Source: Aldehydirespirator sp963667505
GTDB lineage: Bacteria; Actinomycetota; Acidimicrobiia; Acidimicrobiales; Aldehydirespiratoraceae
Length of the DNA: 64,000 nucleotides
Reading direction: 5' to 3'
NCBI GenBank assembly: GCA_963667505.2
Contig: OY763490.2
Span: 992,001 to 1,056,000, forward strand
Numbering within the stretch: the stretch's first letter is position 1; every line of letters starts with the position of its first letter. Both the position numbers and the translations under genes were made by a program. Below the pieces are notes generated by a model. It did not search any database. It saw nothing but the letters and a program-made list of their open reading frames with translations, and had not been told where the DNA came from. This document shows positions 7,843-18,053 of this stretch, piece after piece.

Positions 7843-10689
7843 GTGAGCCCCCGGCGGGTCGAGGCCGTGCTCAGCGGGGTCGCCCTGACGGTGGTGGTCG
7901 CCTTCGTCGTGGTCAACCTCAGGCCGGGCACCTGGTTCCTGGACAGCATCCCCACCGGCGGCGACCTCGGCGCCCACGTCTGGGCGCCGGCCTATCTGCG
8001 CGACGTGCTGCTGGGCGAGTTCCGGCTCACCGGCTGGACGCACGACTGGTACGCAGGCTTTCCCGCCTTCACGTTCTACATGGTGATGCCGTCGCTGCTC
8101 GTCGTGGTCGTCAACGTCGGCCTGGGGCTTCCCCTCGTGCTCTTCTCGCACCTCGCCGCGGTCGGGGCGGCCCTCGGGGTCGTGCGCATCGGCGCCGTCC
8201 GCCGGTGGTGGGACGACGCCGCCGTCCGGGGCCGCCTTGTGGCCCTCGGAGTCCTGGCCGCGTCCGCCGTCGCCAGCGTTCAGTTGCTGGGTCTGCTCGA
8301 CGGACAGGTCATCGGGCTCGGACCGCTCGGCGAGGTCGGCTACGAGCAGACGCATGTGGAGCGTGCGCTGGCCGCGCTGCTCCTGCCCGCGGCCGCGGCC
8401 TGGTGGTCGTGGATCGCGCTGCGGCGCCGGGACGGCCTGCGACTGCCCGCCGCCGCGGCGGCTGCGCTGCTGGCGCTGCTGGTCGTGCCCATGCCCTACG
8501 GCGTCTCCCTGAAGCTCGTCGTGATCGCCGGAGTGGTGGTACTGCCCGCGGCCGTCTGGTGCATGGCCCGAATGGCGGGCGTGTCCGGGACCGGCCGAGC
8601 CCTGGCCGCGGCCGCGACCCTGCTGTTCGTGTTCGACCGGTCGTTCAACATCTACGGCGGCAACCTGATGTCCACCATGGCCGGCGAGTTCGCGTACTCG
8701 CTCGGCCTGGCCTGCGCGGTGGTGTACATCGGCGTGGCAGCCCAAGGCATGGCCTCGGGCCGGCACCGGGCGCTGGCTGGCACGCTGCTGGCGCTCACCG
8801 GGTTGCTGCACCTCTTCTCCGCCTTCTTCGCGCTGGCGGCCACCGCGGCGCTGGTGGCCGTGCTGCCCTGGTGCCGGCCCGCCTGGCGGGCCCGCCTGGT
8901 CTGGACGGCGGTGACGGGCCTGCTGGCCGCGGCGCTGAGCGCCTGGTGGGTGCTGCCCTTCTGGTGGAACCGGGGCCTGCTCAACGACATGGGCTGGGGC
9001 AAGGAGCGGCGCTACGTGTCGTCGCTGTGGTCGCGGAGCGAGTTCGACTACAGCTTCCTGGTCAACGACCCGTTGCTGCAGCCCTTCGTGGCCGCGGCCG
9101 CGGCCGGTGTCGCGGCCCTCGCCGCGGTCAGACTCCGGCAGGCGTGGCGGGCACGCTCGGGCGAGGTGCCGCCGGAGAGCCGGGCGATCCGGCCCGGCGT
9201 CCGGCTGTGGATGGCGCTGGCGCTGACCGCGGCGATCTTCGCGGTGGCGTTCAGGTTCCTGCCCGAGGGACGGCTCTGGAACGTGCGGATCCTGCCCTTC
9301 TACTATCTGACAGTGTATCTGACCGCGGCGCTAGGAGTCGGCGAGTTCTTTCGCTGGGCGGCACGGGCCGTCGAGCGTCGTCGGGCCGTCCGTCTCGCGG
9401 CGGGCCCCCCTCGCGGGAACTGGCTGCCGTCGGGCTCGTCGCTGGCGGCGGGCGCCACGGTGGTAGCCGTCGCGGCGGTGCTCGTCGCGGTCGGGCTGCC
9501 GCTGCGGTCGCTGCCCGGCGGACGGCTCGGCTCGGACGGGGTCTACCGCTGGGGCCCGTTCAGCACCGCCGAGCACAATCTCGGCACCTACTGGGTGAAG
9601 TACAACTTCAAGGGCTACGAGGACCGCGGCCCCACCGACGCGGGCGGCGGTTACTCCGAATACTCGGACTTCGTCGGCCTCATGGCCGAGGTGGGCGAGA
9701 CCCGGGGCTGCGGTGCGTCGTTGTGGGAGTACGACAAGGACCGTCTGGGCTCCTACGGCACCCCCATGGCGCCCATGCTGCTGCCGTACTGGACCGACCG
9801 CTGCATCGGCTCCATGGAGGGCCTCTACTTCGAGGCCTCGGCCACCGTGCCATACCATTTCCTGATGCAGGCCGAGTTGTCCGCCGCGCCCTCCCGTGCC
9901 CAGCGAGACCTCCCGTACAGCGGGCTCGACGTGGCGGCCGGAGCCAGGCACATGCGGATGATGGGCGTCCGCTACTACATGGCGTTCTCCGACCGGGCCG
10001 TCAGTCAGGCCCGCGCGGCGCCCGGACTAGCAGAGGTGGCCGCCTCCGGGCCGTGGACGGTCTTCGAGGTGCAGGGCAGCCGGACGGTGCAAGGGCTCGA
10101 GAGGCTCCCGGTGGTGGCCGACGGCATCGGCCACGTCGGCGACGACTGGATGGTTCCCTCCGTCGGCGCCTTCCTCGCCGGCGAGGACGGTCCGCTCCTC
10201 GCGGCCGACGGCCCCGACGACTGGCCGCGCATGGCCCTGCCCGACGTCGGCGGTGAGCACGTCGGCGACTCCGGGGGCGACCCGAGCCGCCGTGAGAGGA
10301 TGCGGCGGCTCTCTGCTGCGCTCGTGGCGGCCGCGCCCCGCGAGCCGGTCGAACCCGCCGAGGTGCGCGACGTGGTGCGCGGCGAGCACTCGATCTCCTT
10401 CGCGGTGGACCGTCTCGGTTCCCCTGTGCTGGTCCGCACCTCCTACTTCCCCAATTGGTCGGTGTCGGGCGCCGACGGCCCCTATCGGGTGACGCCCAAC
10501 TTGATGGTGGTCGTGCCCACCGCCACCGAGGTGCGTCTCACCTACGGCCGCACCGCGGTGCAGTGGCTCGCGGCGGCGGCCACGCTGGCCGGCCTGGCCG
10601 CCGCGGTCTGGCTCGCCGCCCGCTCCCGCCGGACCGCCGAGCCGCAACCGGCAGGGGCCGGGGAGCCGTCCGAACCTGTGCATCCATGA
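7843..10689 (+). CDS. Large multi-pass membrane protein, PTPS-related/YfhO-like
   Basis: About 948 residues from GTG 7843, chosen because GGAAGGG sits five bases upstream; a longer frame reaches back to GTG 7744. The N-terminal third has GGDLGAHVW and an HDWYAGFP segment followed by many transmembrane helices. This is the layout of membrane proteins annotated as '6-pyruvoyl-tetrahydropterin synthase related' in actinobacteria, which resemble GT-C/YfhO glycosyltransferases. A long exported domain (about 580-910) and a final helix close the protein. It overlaps the next glycosyltransferase by ATGA, so a role in lipid-linked sugar transfer is likely but inferred. The specific reaction cannot be read from sequence. 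Confidence 0.65.
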   Translation: MSPRRVEAVLSGVALTVVVAFVVVNLRPGTWFLDSIPTGGDLGAHVWAPAYLRDVLLGEFRLTGWTHDWYAGFPAFTFYMVMPSLLVVVVNVGLGLPLVLFSHLAAVGAALGVVRIGAVRRWWDDAAVRGRLVALGVLAASAVASVQLLGLLDGQVIGLGPLGEVGYEQTHVERALAALLLPAAAAWWSWIALRRRDGLRLPAAAAAALLALLVVPMPYGVSLKLVVIAGVVVLPAAVWCMARMAGVSGTGRALAAAATLLFVFDRSFNIYGGNLMSTMAGEFAYSLGLACAVVYIGVAAQGMASGRHRALAGTLLALTGLLHLFSAFFALAATAALVAVLPWCRPAWRARLVWTAVTGLLAAALSAWWVLPFWWNRGLLNDMGWGKERRYVSSLWSRSEFDYSFLVNDPLLQPFVAAAAAGVAALAAVRLRQAWRARSGEVPPESRAIRPGVRLWMALALTAAIFAVAFRFLPEGRLWNVRILPFYYLTVYLTAALGVGEFFRWAARAVERRRAVRLAAGPPRGNWLPSGSSLAAGATVVAVAAVLVAVGLPLRSLPGGRLGSDGVYRWGPFSTAEHNLGTYWVKYNFKGYEDRGPTDAGGGYSEYSDFVGLMAEVGETRGCGASLWEYDKDRLGSYGTPMAPMLLPYWTDRCIGSMEGLYFEASATVPYHFLMQAELSAAPSRAQRDLPYSGLDVAAGARHMRMMGVRYYMAFSDRAVSQARAAPGLAEVAASGPWTVFEVQGSRTVQGLERLPVVADGIGHVGDDWMVPSVGAFLAGEDGPLLAADGPDDWPRMALPDVGGEHVGDSGGDPSRRERMRRLSAALVAAAPREPVEPAEVRDVVRGEHSISFAVDRLGSPVLVRTSYFPNWSVSGADGPYRVTPNLMVVVPTATEVRLTYGRTAVQWLAAAATLAGLAAAVWLAARSRRTAEPQPAGAGEPSEPVHP

Positions 10690-11450
10690 GGCTGTCGGTG
10701 GTGGTTCCCGCCTACCGGGAGGCTGGCCGCATCGGCGACACCGTCTCCGCCCTGCGGACGGCGCTGGCGCCGGTCGATGGCGGAGGCGGCGCCGAGGTCG
10801 TGGTGGTCGACGACGGCTCGGACGACGGCACTGCCGCGGTGGCCCGGGCCGCAGGGGCCGACGTCGTCGTGGAGTTCCCGTCCAACCGGGGCAAGGGCGC
10901 CGCCGTCCGCGCCGGGATGCAGGCCGCGTCGGGGGCCGTGGTCGCCTTCACCGACGCCGACCTCGCCTACCCTCCACACCAGCTGCCCGCATTCCTGGCC
11001 GAGGTCGAGGACGGGGCTGACGCCGCGGTCGGCAACCGGCTCCACCCTCATTCGGTGGCCTTGCCCGAGGCGTCGTGGACGCGTCGCGTCGGCAGCCGGG
11101 CGGTGGGCGCGGCCCGCGCCGTGCTCGGGCTGGGCCGAGGCCGCGACACCCAGTGCGGCTTGAAGGCGTTCTCCCGCGACGCGGCCGCCGAACTGGCGGC
11201 GGCGGCCGTGATCGACGGGTTCGCCTTCGACGTCGAGCTGCTGTACTTGGCCGACCGCCTGGCCTTGGACGTCCGCGACGTGCCGGTGGAGGTCGTCAAC
11301 AGCCGGGCTTCGTCGGTGCGAGTGGCCAGCGACGGCTGCAAGCTGGTGACCGACATGGTCCGGATCCGACTGCGGGCCTTGCTGGGCCGCTATCCGCCGC
11401 GTCGCCGCGCCGCGGAGTCGGACATCCGGGGCGCGACGGGGCCGAAGTAG
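10686..11450 (+). CDS. GT2 glycosyltransferase, dolichyl-phosphate glucose/mannose synthase-like
   Basis: The 254-residue protein starts at ATG 10686, which overlaps the previous TGA. It has the GT2 features of polyprenyl-phosphate sugar synthases: N-terminal VVVPAYREAGRI, VVDDGSDDGT (nucleotide binding), NRGKGAAVRAG, the FTDADLAYP acidic motif, then QCGLKAFSRD and DVELLYLA near the C-terminus. No C-terminal membrane helices are present, so it is probably peripheral. The likely reaction is transfer of glucose or mannose from a nucleotide sugar to a polyprenyl phosphate. The manB/manA neighbours suggest GDP-mannose, by inference. Confidence 0.82.
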   Translation: MRLSVVVPAYREAGRIGDTVSALRTALAPVDGGGGAEVVVVDDGSDDGTAAVARAAGADVVVEFPSNRGKGAAVRAGMQAASGAVVAFTDADLAYPPHQLPAFLAEVEDGADAAVGNRLHPHSVALPEASWTRRVGSRAVGAARAVLGLGRGRDTQCGLKAFSRDAAAELAAAAVIDGFAFDVELLYLADRLALDVRDVPVEVVNSRASSVRVASDGCKLVTDMVRIRLRALLGRYPPRRRAAESDIRGATGPK

Positions 11451-11460
11451 GTTCGGGCCG

Positions 11461-12843
11461 GTGGCCGACTTCGACGCGATATTCAAGGCCTACGACATCA
11501 GGGGCATCGTCGGCGAGCAGATCGACGCCGGAGCGTGCCGGGCCATCGGCGGCGCCTTCGGCGACTGCACGCGGTCCGCCGGGGTCGCGGGCGTGGTGGT
11601 GGGCCGCGACATGAGGCCTGACGGGTCCGAGCTGTGCGACGCCTTCGCCGAGGGGGTGCTGGCCGCCGGCGCCGATGTGGTGGACATCGGCATGTGCGCC
11701 ACCGAGATGGTGTATTTCGCCTCCGGCCTGTGGAGCATGCCCGGAGCGATGGTCACCGCCTCGCACAACCCGGTCGGATACAACGGCATCAAGCTGTGCG
11801 GCCCCGGGGCGTCCCCCGTCGGGACCGTCGCCGACCTCGGCCAGATCAAGGCGATGGCCGAGGCCGGGACTCGGCGGGCGCCGTCGCCGGGCCGCGTCTC
11901 CCGTCTCGATCTGATGGACCGCTACGTCGCGCACGTGCTCTCGTTCGTGGACGTGGCCCGGCTGCGGCCGCTGCGGGTGGTGGTCGACAGCGCCAACGGG
12001 ATGGGAGGTCTCGTCGTCCCGGCCGTGTTCGAGTCGCTGCCGTTCGAGCTCGACCACCTCTACGCCGACCTCGACGGCACCTTCCCCAACCATCCCGCCG
12101 ACCCGCTCAAGCCGGAGAACCTGCGCGACCTGCAGGCCCGGGTGGCCGAGGTGTCCGCCGACGTCGGCCTGGCCTTCGACGGCGACGCCGACCGGGTGTT
12201 CGCGTTGGACGGCGACTCCCGCCCGTTGCCGGGGTGGCTCACCGCGGCGCTCATCGCCCGGGTGATGCTGGCGCGCGAGCCCGGCGCGACGGTCGTCCAC
12301 AACCTGATCTGCTCGGCCGCACTCCGGGAGCTGATCGTCGAGTGGGGAGGCAACCCGGCGCGGTCGCGGGTGGGGCACTCCTTCATGAAGCAGGCGATGG
12401 CATCCACAGGGGCGGTCTTCGGCGGCGAGCACTCCGGCCACTTCTACTTCCGCGACAACTACGGCGCGGACAGCGCCATGATCGCGGCGCTGATGCTGAT
12501 CGGGGCGCTCAGCCGCGACGGGGGCACGCTCGCGGCCATGGCCGCGCCGCTGGAGCGGTACGCGTCGTCGGGCGAGATCAACACCGAGGTCGACGATCCG
12601 GGCGCGGTGATCGAGCGGGTGGCCGCCGCCTACGCCCGACGGGCGCAGGACCGCCTCGACGGGCTCACCGTCGACTGCGGCGACTGGTGGTTCAACCTCC
12701 GGCCGTCGAACACCGAGTCGCTGCTGCGGCTGAACCTGGAAGCCGCCACCGCGGCCGCGGTCGAGGCCCGAGTCGCCGAGGTCCGTGGCATGCTGCAAGC
12801 ACCGGCCGCTGCGACGCGGCCAGAGGAGAACCGATGCCCATGA
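11461..12843 (+). CDS. manB: Phosphomannomutase/phosphoglucomutase
   Basis: This enzyme interconverts mannose-6-phosphate and mannose-1-phosphate (often also the glucose pair), supplying GDP-mannose for envelope glycans. The 460-residue protein has the four-domain alpha-D-phosphohexomutase plan. The phosphoserine loop TASHNPVGYNG is near residue 100, the Mg-binding DGDADRVF near 240, GGEHSGHF near 320, and the C-terminal phosphate-binding RPSNTES near 415. GTG 11461 lies ten bases after the upstream glycosyltransferase, and its 3' end overlaps the Trm112-like gene by 10 bases. Its place in the manB-Trm112-SIS-manA-ahcY order is conserved in actinobacteria. Confidence 0.94.
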   Translation: MADFDAIFKAYDIRGIVGEQIDAGACRAIGGAFGDCTRSAGVAGVVVGRDMRPDGSELCDAFAEGVLAAGADVVDIGMCATEMVYFASGLWSMPGAMVTASHNPVGYNGIKLCGPGASPVGTVADLGQIKAMAEAGTRRAPSPGRVSRLDLMDRYVAHVLSFVDVARLRPLRVVVDSANGMGGLVVPAVFESLPFELDHLYADLDGTFPNHPADPLKPENLRDLQARVAEVSADVGLAFDGDADRVFALDGDSRPLPGWLTAALIARVMLAREPGATVVHNLICSAALRELIVEWGGNPARSRVGHSFMKQAMASTGAVFGGEHSGHFYFRDNYGADSAMIAALMLIGALSRDGGTLAAMAAPLERYASSGEINTEVDDPGAVIERVAAAYARRAQDRLDGLTVDCGDWWFNLRPSNTESLLRLNLEAATAAAVEARVAEVRGMLQAPAAATRPEENRCP

Positions 12844-13112
12844 CGCTCGACGCGCGCCTTCTCGAGATCCTGGCCTGCCCGCAGGACAAGGGTCCGCTGC
12901 TGTATTTCGCTGACGAGGACTCCCTGTACAACCCGCGGCTGCGGCTGCTGTATCGAGTGGACGACGGCATCCCGGTGATGCTGATCGAGGAGGCCGACCG
13001 CCTCGACGAGTCGGAGCATCAGCGCTTGACGGCCAAGGCCGAAGCCGAGGGCATCACGGGCACCTTCGACGCGGCGGCCGGGCCGGACGAGGCGCTCGGC
13101 CCCGAGGACTGA
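12834..13112 (+). CDS. Trm112-like small protein with degenerate zinc site
   Basis: The 92-residue product has the Trm112/YcaR-like pattern: ARLLEILACPQDKGPL at the N-terminus and VDDGIPVMLIEEA in the middle. ATG 12834 is preceded by AGAGGAGAA and overlaps manB by 10 bases. Family members often carry two cysteine pairs. Here one cysteine remains in ACPQDK, and the second pair position is occupied by YNPRLRLLY, so a structural zinc is unlikely. An acidic C-terminal tail (about 65-92) is extra. In actinobacteria this gene sits between manB and the SIS gene; its function is unknown. Confidence 0.75.
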   Translation: MPMTLDARLLEILACPQDKGPLLYFADEDSLYNPRLRLLYRVDDGIPVMLIEEADRLDESEHQRLTAKAEAEGITGTFDAAAGPDEALGPED

Positions 13113-13120
13113 GCATCCCG

Positions 13121-14083
13121 GTGGTCGCCGGCGACCTGCTGGAAGCGGTCCGGCACCTGCCCGACCAGGTCCGCGACGCGGCTGTGGCCGCCGCCGACCT
13201 GGACGGGCTGCCCGATGCTGACGGCATCACCGAGGTGGTGATTGTCGGCGCGGGCGGCGGAGGAGTGGCCGGCGACGTGGTGGAGTCGGTCGCCCACCTG
13301 CGGGCCTCGGTGCCGGTGCTGGCCACGGGAGGGATCAGCCCGGCCTGGCTGTCGGAGTCGTCACTGGTGGTGGCCGTGTCGCAGTCGGGCGACGACCAGC
13401 CGACGGTGGCCGCGGCCCGCATGGCCCGGGCCAGCGGGGCTCGCATTATGGCCGTCACCTCCGGGGGCGAGTTGATGGAGCTGTGCGCCGGCTGGGGCAT
13501 TCCTGCCGCGAGGGTGGACCGCTCCGCCGGGCCCGCCGCCGGGCTCAGCGTGGTCATCGTGCCCGTACTGGTGCTGCTGGAGCGCCTCGGCGTGATGGCT
13601 GGAATGAACCAGCTCATCTCCGAGGGCGCCGAGCAGATCGAGGCTCGCCGCAGGATCATCGACGCCGACCCCTCCTCGGTGGAGAGCATCGCCGGAGGGC
13701 TCACGGGTCGCCTGGCTGTGGTCTGCGGCGCCGGAGGGGTGGGCAAGCACGCCGCCCGCCGGTGGGTCCACCAACTCGACCGGGTCGGCGGCGTGGCGTC
13801 GCTGCGGCGCAACCCGCCGGCCGACGAGGCCGAGGCCGCCTCCTGGGCCACGCTTTCGCGCCCGGTCCCCTCGGGCGTCGCCGCGGTGGTGCTGCGCCAC
13901 GACTTCGAGCCGCCTGGGCTCGGCGACCGGGTGGAGCTGCTGGAGGGTGCGGTGGCCGCCGTGTTCGAGGTGCGGGCTGCGGGGGAGGGCGCTCTGGCGC
14001 AGCTGCTCGACCTGGTGCTGGTCGGCGACGCGGTCGCGGCTGTGGCCGCGGGCCGCCGCGGCGCCGCTTCGGGGCTCCTCTGA
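13121..14083 (+). CDS. SIS-domain sugar-phosphate isomerase-like protein
   Basis: The 320-residue protein resembles the actinobacterial SIS-domain proteins placed between manB and manA (Rv3256c-type; relatives of bifunctional phosphoglucose/phosphomannose isomerase). Visible SIS features are VIVGAGGGGVAGDVV near residue 40 and the phosphate-binding VAVSQSGDDQPTVAAARMA near 85. The fold binds phosphosugars. Whether this copy isomerises fructose-6-phosphate to mannose-6-phosphate is not provable here. GTG 13121 lies eight bases after the Trm112-like stop, so it is in the same operon. Confidence 0.75.
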   Translation: MVAGDLLEAVRHLPDQVRDAAVAAADLDGLPDADGITEVVIVGAGGGGVAGDVVESVAHLRASVPVLATGGISPAWLSESSLVVAVSQSGDDQPTVAAARMARASGARIMAVTSGGELMELCAGWGIPAARVDRSAGPAAGLSVVIVPVLVLLERLGVMAGMNQLISEGAEQIEARRRIIDADPSSVESIAGGLTGRLAVVCGAGGVGKHAARRWVHQLDRVGGVASLRRNPPADEAEAASWATLSRPVPSGVAAVVLRHDFEPPGLGDRVELLEGAVAAVFEVRAAGEGALAQLLDLVLVGDAVAAVAAGRRGAASGLL

Positions 14084-14120
14084 GCCGCCGAGCCGTCGCA
14101 GACATGGAATCGGCGTCGGC

Positions 14121-15296
14121 GTGCAGTTGATCGAGGGAGCGGTCCGCAACTACGACTGGGGATCGCGCACCGCCATCCCCGACATGTTGGGCGTGCCGGG
14201 CACCGGCGAGCCGTGGGCTGAGCTGTGGCTCGGTGCGCACCCGGCCGGCCCCGCCCTGGCCGGCCCCCGAGCCGAGCCCCTCGACCGCCTGATCGCGGCC
14301 GATCCCGTCGCCGCGCTCGGCGCGGACACCGCGGCCCGCTTCGGCCGGCTGCCCTTCCTGGCCAAGGTGCTGGCCGCGGCCGCCCCGCTGTCCCTGCAGG
14401 CGCACCCCTCGACGGCGCACGCTGAGGCCGGGTTCGAGCGGGAGGAGGCGTCGGGCGTGCCTTTGGACGCGCCCGGGCGGATGTTCAAGGACCGCTCGCA
14501 CAAGCCCGAGCTGGTGTGCGCGCTGAGCCGGTTCGAGGCGTTCAGCGGCTTCCGTCGCCCAGCCCGCACCGCCGCGCTGCTCGCCACCGTCGACACTGCC
14601 GCGCTCGACCAGGTCCGGCGCCGCCTGAACCGCGACTCGCGGCAGGGCCGCCGCGATCTGCTGCGCCGACTGCTCACTCGCGGCCCGTTCGAGACGGCCG
14701 GCATGGTCGAGGATGTGCGCCGGGCCTGCCTCGCCGCGGCCGACGACGAGTGGAGCGGCACCAGAGCCGCGGTGGCCGATCTGGCCGCCCGTCACCCCGG
14801 CGACGGGGGAGTGGTCGTCGCCCTGCTGCTCAACCATGTGGTCTTGCAGCCCGGCGAGGCCCTCTTCCTTCCCGCCGGGACCCTCCACGCCTACATGCGG
14901 GGGACGGCGCTGGAGGTGATGGCCGAGTCCGACAACGTCGTGCGCGGCGGCCTGACTGCCAAGCACGTCGACGTGGGTGCCTTGCTTCAGGTGGTGGACG
15001 CCTCTGCGGGTGAGGCCCGGGTACAGCGACCCGGGGTGGTGGACGGCGTCGCGGAGTACGCCGTGCCCGCAGAGGAGTTCTCGCTGCGGCGGCTTGAGGT
15101 TGACGGCGCGGCGGCGGCCGGCCCGGGCCCGGCGGTGCTGCTGTGCATCGAGGGCTGCGCCGAGTCCGGCGGGGTCGTTCTCGAGCGGGGAGCGGCGGCC
15201 TGGGTGGCCGCGGCCGACCCGCCGCCGGTGCTGCACGGCCGGGCCACCGTCTACCGGGTCGGCGGCGGCGACGACACGCTGTCAGGGCCGGCGTGA
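14121..15296 (+). CDS. manA: Mannose-6-phosphate isomerase, class I
   Basis: This is a zinc-dependent cupin-type isomerase interconverting fructose-6-phosphate and mannose-6-phosphate, feeding manB. The 391-residue protein starts at GTG 14121 (QLIEGAVRNYDWGSRT). It shows GAHPAGP, the metal-ligand LQAHPS near residue 92, KPEL near 128, and PAGTLHAYMRG followed by SDNVVRGGLTAKHVDV near 255-285, all class I landmarks. Length is normal. It lies 37 bases after the SIS gene. Its last residues fall in the first unit of a 43-bp triplicated repeat. Confidence 0.93.
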   Translation: MQLIEGAVRNYDWGSRTAIPDMLGVPGTGEPWAELWLGAHPAGPALAGPRAEPLDRLIAADPVAALGADTAARFGRLPFLAKVLAAAAPLSLQAHPSTAHAEAGFEREEASGVPLDAPGRMFKDRSHKPELVCALSRFEAFSGFRRPARTAALLATVDTAALDQVRRRLNRDSRQGRRDLLRRLLTRGPFETAGMVEDVRRACLAAADDEWSGTRAAVADLAARHPGDGGVVVALLLNHVVLQPGEALFLPAGTLHAYMRGTALEVMAESDNVVRGGLTAKHVDVGALLQVVDASAGEARVQRPGVVDGVAEYAVPAEEFSLRRLEVDGAAAAGPGPAVLLCIEGCAESGGVVLERGAAAWVAAADPPPVLHGRATVYRVGGGDDTLSGPA

Positions 15297-15384
15297 CCGG
15301 GTCGGCGGCGGCGACGACACGCTGTCAGGGCCGGCGTGACCGGGCCGGCGGCGGCGACGACACGCTGTCAGGGCCGACGTGACC
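15254..15384. repeat. 43-bp tandem repeat, three copies, one stop codon per reading frame
   Basis: Units start at 15254, 15297 and 15340. Each contains GGCGACGACACGCTGTCAGG followed by a TGA (15294, 15337, 15380). Since 43 is 3n+1, the three TGAs fall in three different frames, so the array stops translation in every forward frame. The first TGA ends manA. The array fills most of the gap to ahcY. Confidence 0.93.
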
Positions 15385-15456
15385 CGGCTGCCGGGCGTCT
15401 GCTGGGTCGGCGTGGGCGAGCGGATAGCTTCGGCGTGGCGACAGGAGTGAGACGAC

Positions 15457-16941
<1,485 letters not shown>

Positions 16942-16966
16942 GGCCCGCTGCTGGCGGTGAGCCTGT

Positions 16967-17106
16967 CTACGCCTGCTCGGAGGCCTTGTCTCGTCTGCCG
17001 ATTCTCAATACGAGCACACGCGCCTTGTCGTCTTGGATGTCGCAGACGATCCGCAGACTCCCTATCCGGTAGCGCCACAGCTTCCCGAGCGGCCGGGTGT
17101 TACCTC
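16967..17106 (-). pseudogene. RelE/ParE-family toxin C-terminal fragment
   Basis: On the minus strand about 45 codons ending at TAG (16967-16969) read RPLGKLWRYRIGSLRIVCDI followed by QDDKARVLVLRIGRRD. This is the typical C-terminal beta-sheet of RelE/ParE toxins, with the Arg-rich strand and the IQDD turn. An in-frame TAA lies immediately upstream and there is no start, so the N-terminal half and any antitoxin are missing. It looks like the residue of a lost toxin-antitoxin pair. The 5' break coincides with the left arm of a 9-bp inverted repeat. Confidence 0.7.
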
Positions 17107-17136
17107 TTTAGCAGAATTTAGCAAAGTGGTAACACC
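17096..17136. repeat. 9-bp inverted repeat flanking an AT-rich spacer
   Basis: GGTGTTACC (17096-17104) and GGTAACACC (17128-17136) are perfect inverted copies separated by 23 bases, which contain two direct TTTAGCA copies. The block lies at the breakpoint of the RelE fragment and 30 bases before the AAA ATPase start. It could be an operator of the following gene or a scar or end of a lost mobile segment. No transposase is near. Confidence 0.6.
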
Positions 17137-17165
17137 TCGTTGAGGCCGCCGCTGGGCGTGTCAGA

Positions 17166-18053
17166 ATGGGCGCCGTGAGCATCAACCCGTTCCGGCCCAC
17201 CTTCGGGGTGGCCCCGCCGACCCTGTCGGGCAGGGACGCCGTGCTCGACCGGTTGAGTTCCGCCATGGAGGCGGGGCCGACGCATCCGGACTTCACCATG
17301 CTGATCGCGAGCCCCCGCGGCTCGGGCAAGACTGTGCTGCTGTCGGCGATGCGGCAGGCAGCCGAGGATGCTGGCTGGGTGACGGCGAGGGCCACGGCGA
17401 CGCCCGAGGAGGACTTCGCGGGCCTTCTCACCGAGCAGATGACCCGAGCAGTCCGGGACCATCCGGACCGAAGGGCAAGACGGCGCGTCGAGTCGGCCCA
17501 CGTCAGCGTGTTCGGTGTCGGGGCGGGGATCAGCGTCGGAGCCGAGTCTGACGTGGAGCTCGTCGTGCACACCCGTCTGCTGAGGACGATGGAGGCCTTG
17601 GCGGGCCTGGCCGAGGAGACCGGCACCGGCGCTCTGATCACCATCGATGAGTTCCATAACGCCAACCTCGCGGGGGCGCGCTCGTTCGCCCACGCGCTTC
17701 AGGACGTGTCCAAGATCGACGGCTGTCCGGTGATGTTCGTGGGCGCGGGCCTGCCCGCGATGGAGGAGACGGTGCTCGCGGACGACGGCATGACGTTCTT
17801 CCAGCGCGCTGCGAGGGTGCCGATCAAGCCGCTGTCGGATCCCGAGTCCGCCTGGGCAAAGGACAGGATCATCGCCGCCCACCAAGAAGACCCCGAAGCC
17901 ACCCACTCGGCGATAGCCAAACGACTCGACACCCACCCCGGGTACGTCGGCCGCATCAGACGCGCCCTCGGTAGCCGCCGACGGTGGCCGCACGCGTCCC
18001 CGGGGAGCGTCACAGCCATGAGATCGCGTGGTCGTGGCTGTCGTTGTGGGTGA
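17166..18053 (+). CDS. AAA ATPase (AAA_16/ORC-like), apparently shortened
   Basis: The 295-residue protein starts at ATG 17166 (or GTG 17175). It has Walker A SPRGSGKT near residue 48, a helical/VFGVGAGISVG insert, and Walker B ALITIDEFHN near 155, followed by a sensor-like VMFVGAGLPA. Such ATPases are usually longer: after the AAA core they carry a lid and a winged-helix region. Here IKPLSDPESAW runs abruptly into a DPEATHSAIAKRLDTHPGYV helix-turn-helix-like stretch, and the last 25 residues are arginine-rich read-through. An internal deletion and frayed C-terminus are likely. It sits among a toxin remnant and a propeller fragment. Function is unknown. Confidence 0.55.
   Translation: MGAVSINPFRPTFGVAPPTLSGRDAVLDRLSSAMEAGPTHPDFTMLIASPRGSGKTVLLSAMRQAAEDAGWVTARATATPEEDFAGLLTEQMTRAVRDHPDRRARRRVESAHVSVFGVGAGISVGAESDVELVVHTRLLRTMEALAGLAEETGTGALITIDEFHNANLAGARSFAHALQDVSKIDGCPVMFVGAGLPAMEETVLADDGMTFFQRAARVPIKPLSDPESAWAKDRIIAAHQEDPEATHSAIAKRLDTHPGYVGRIRRALGSRRRWPHASPGSVTAMRSRGRGCRCG

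Noticed and set aside
15385..15456. SAH riboswitch in front of ahcY
   Set aside because: The unrepeated leader is too short and shows no conserved SAH-aptamer pairing; only the 43-bp repeat and an RBS are visible.
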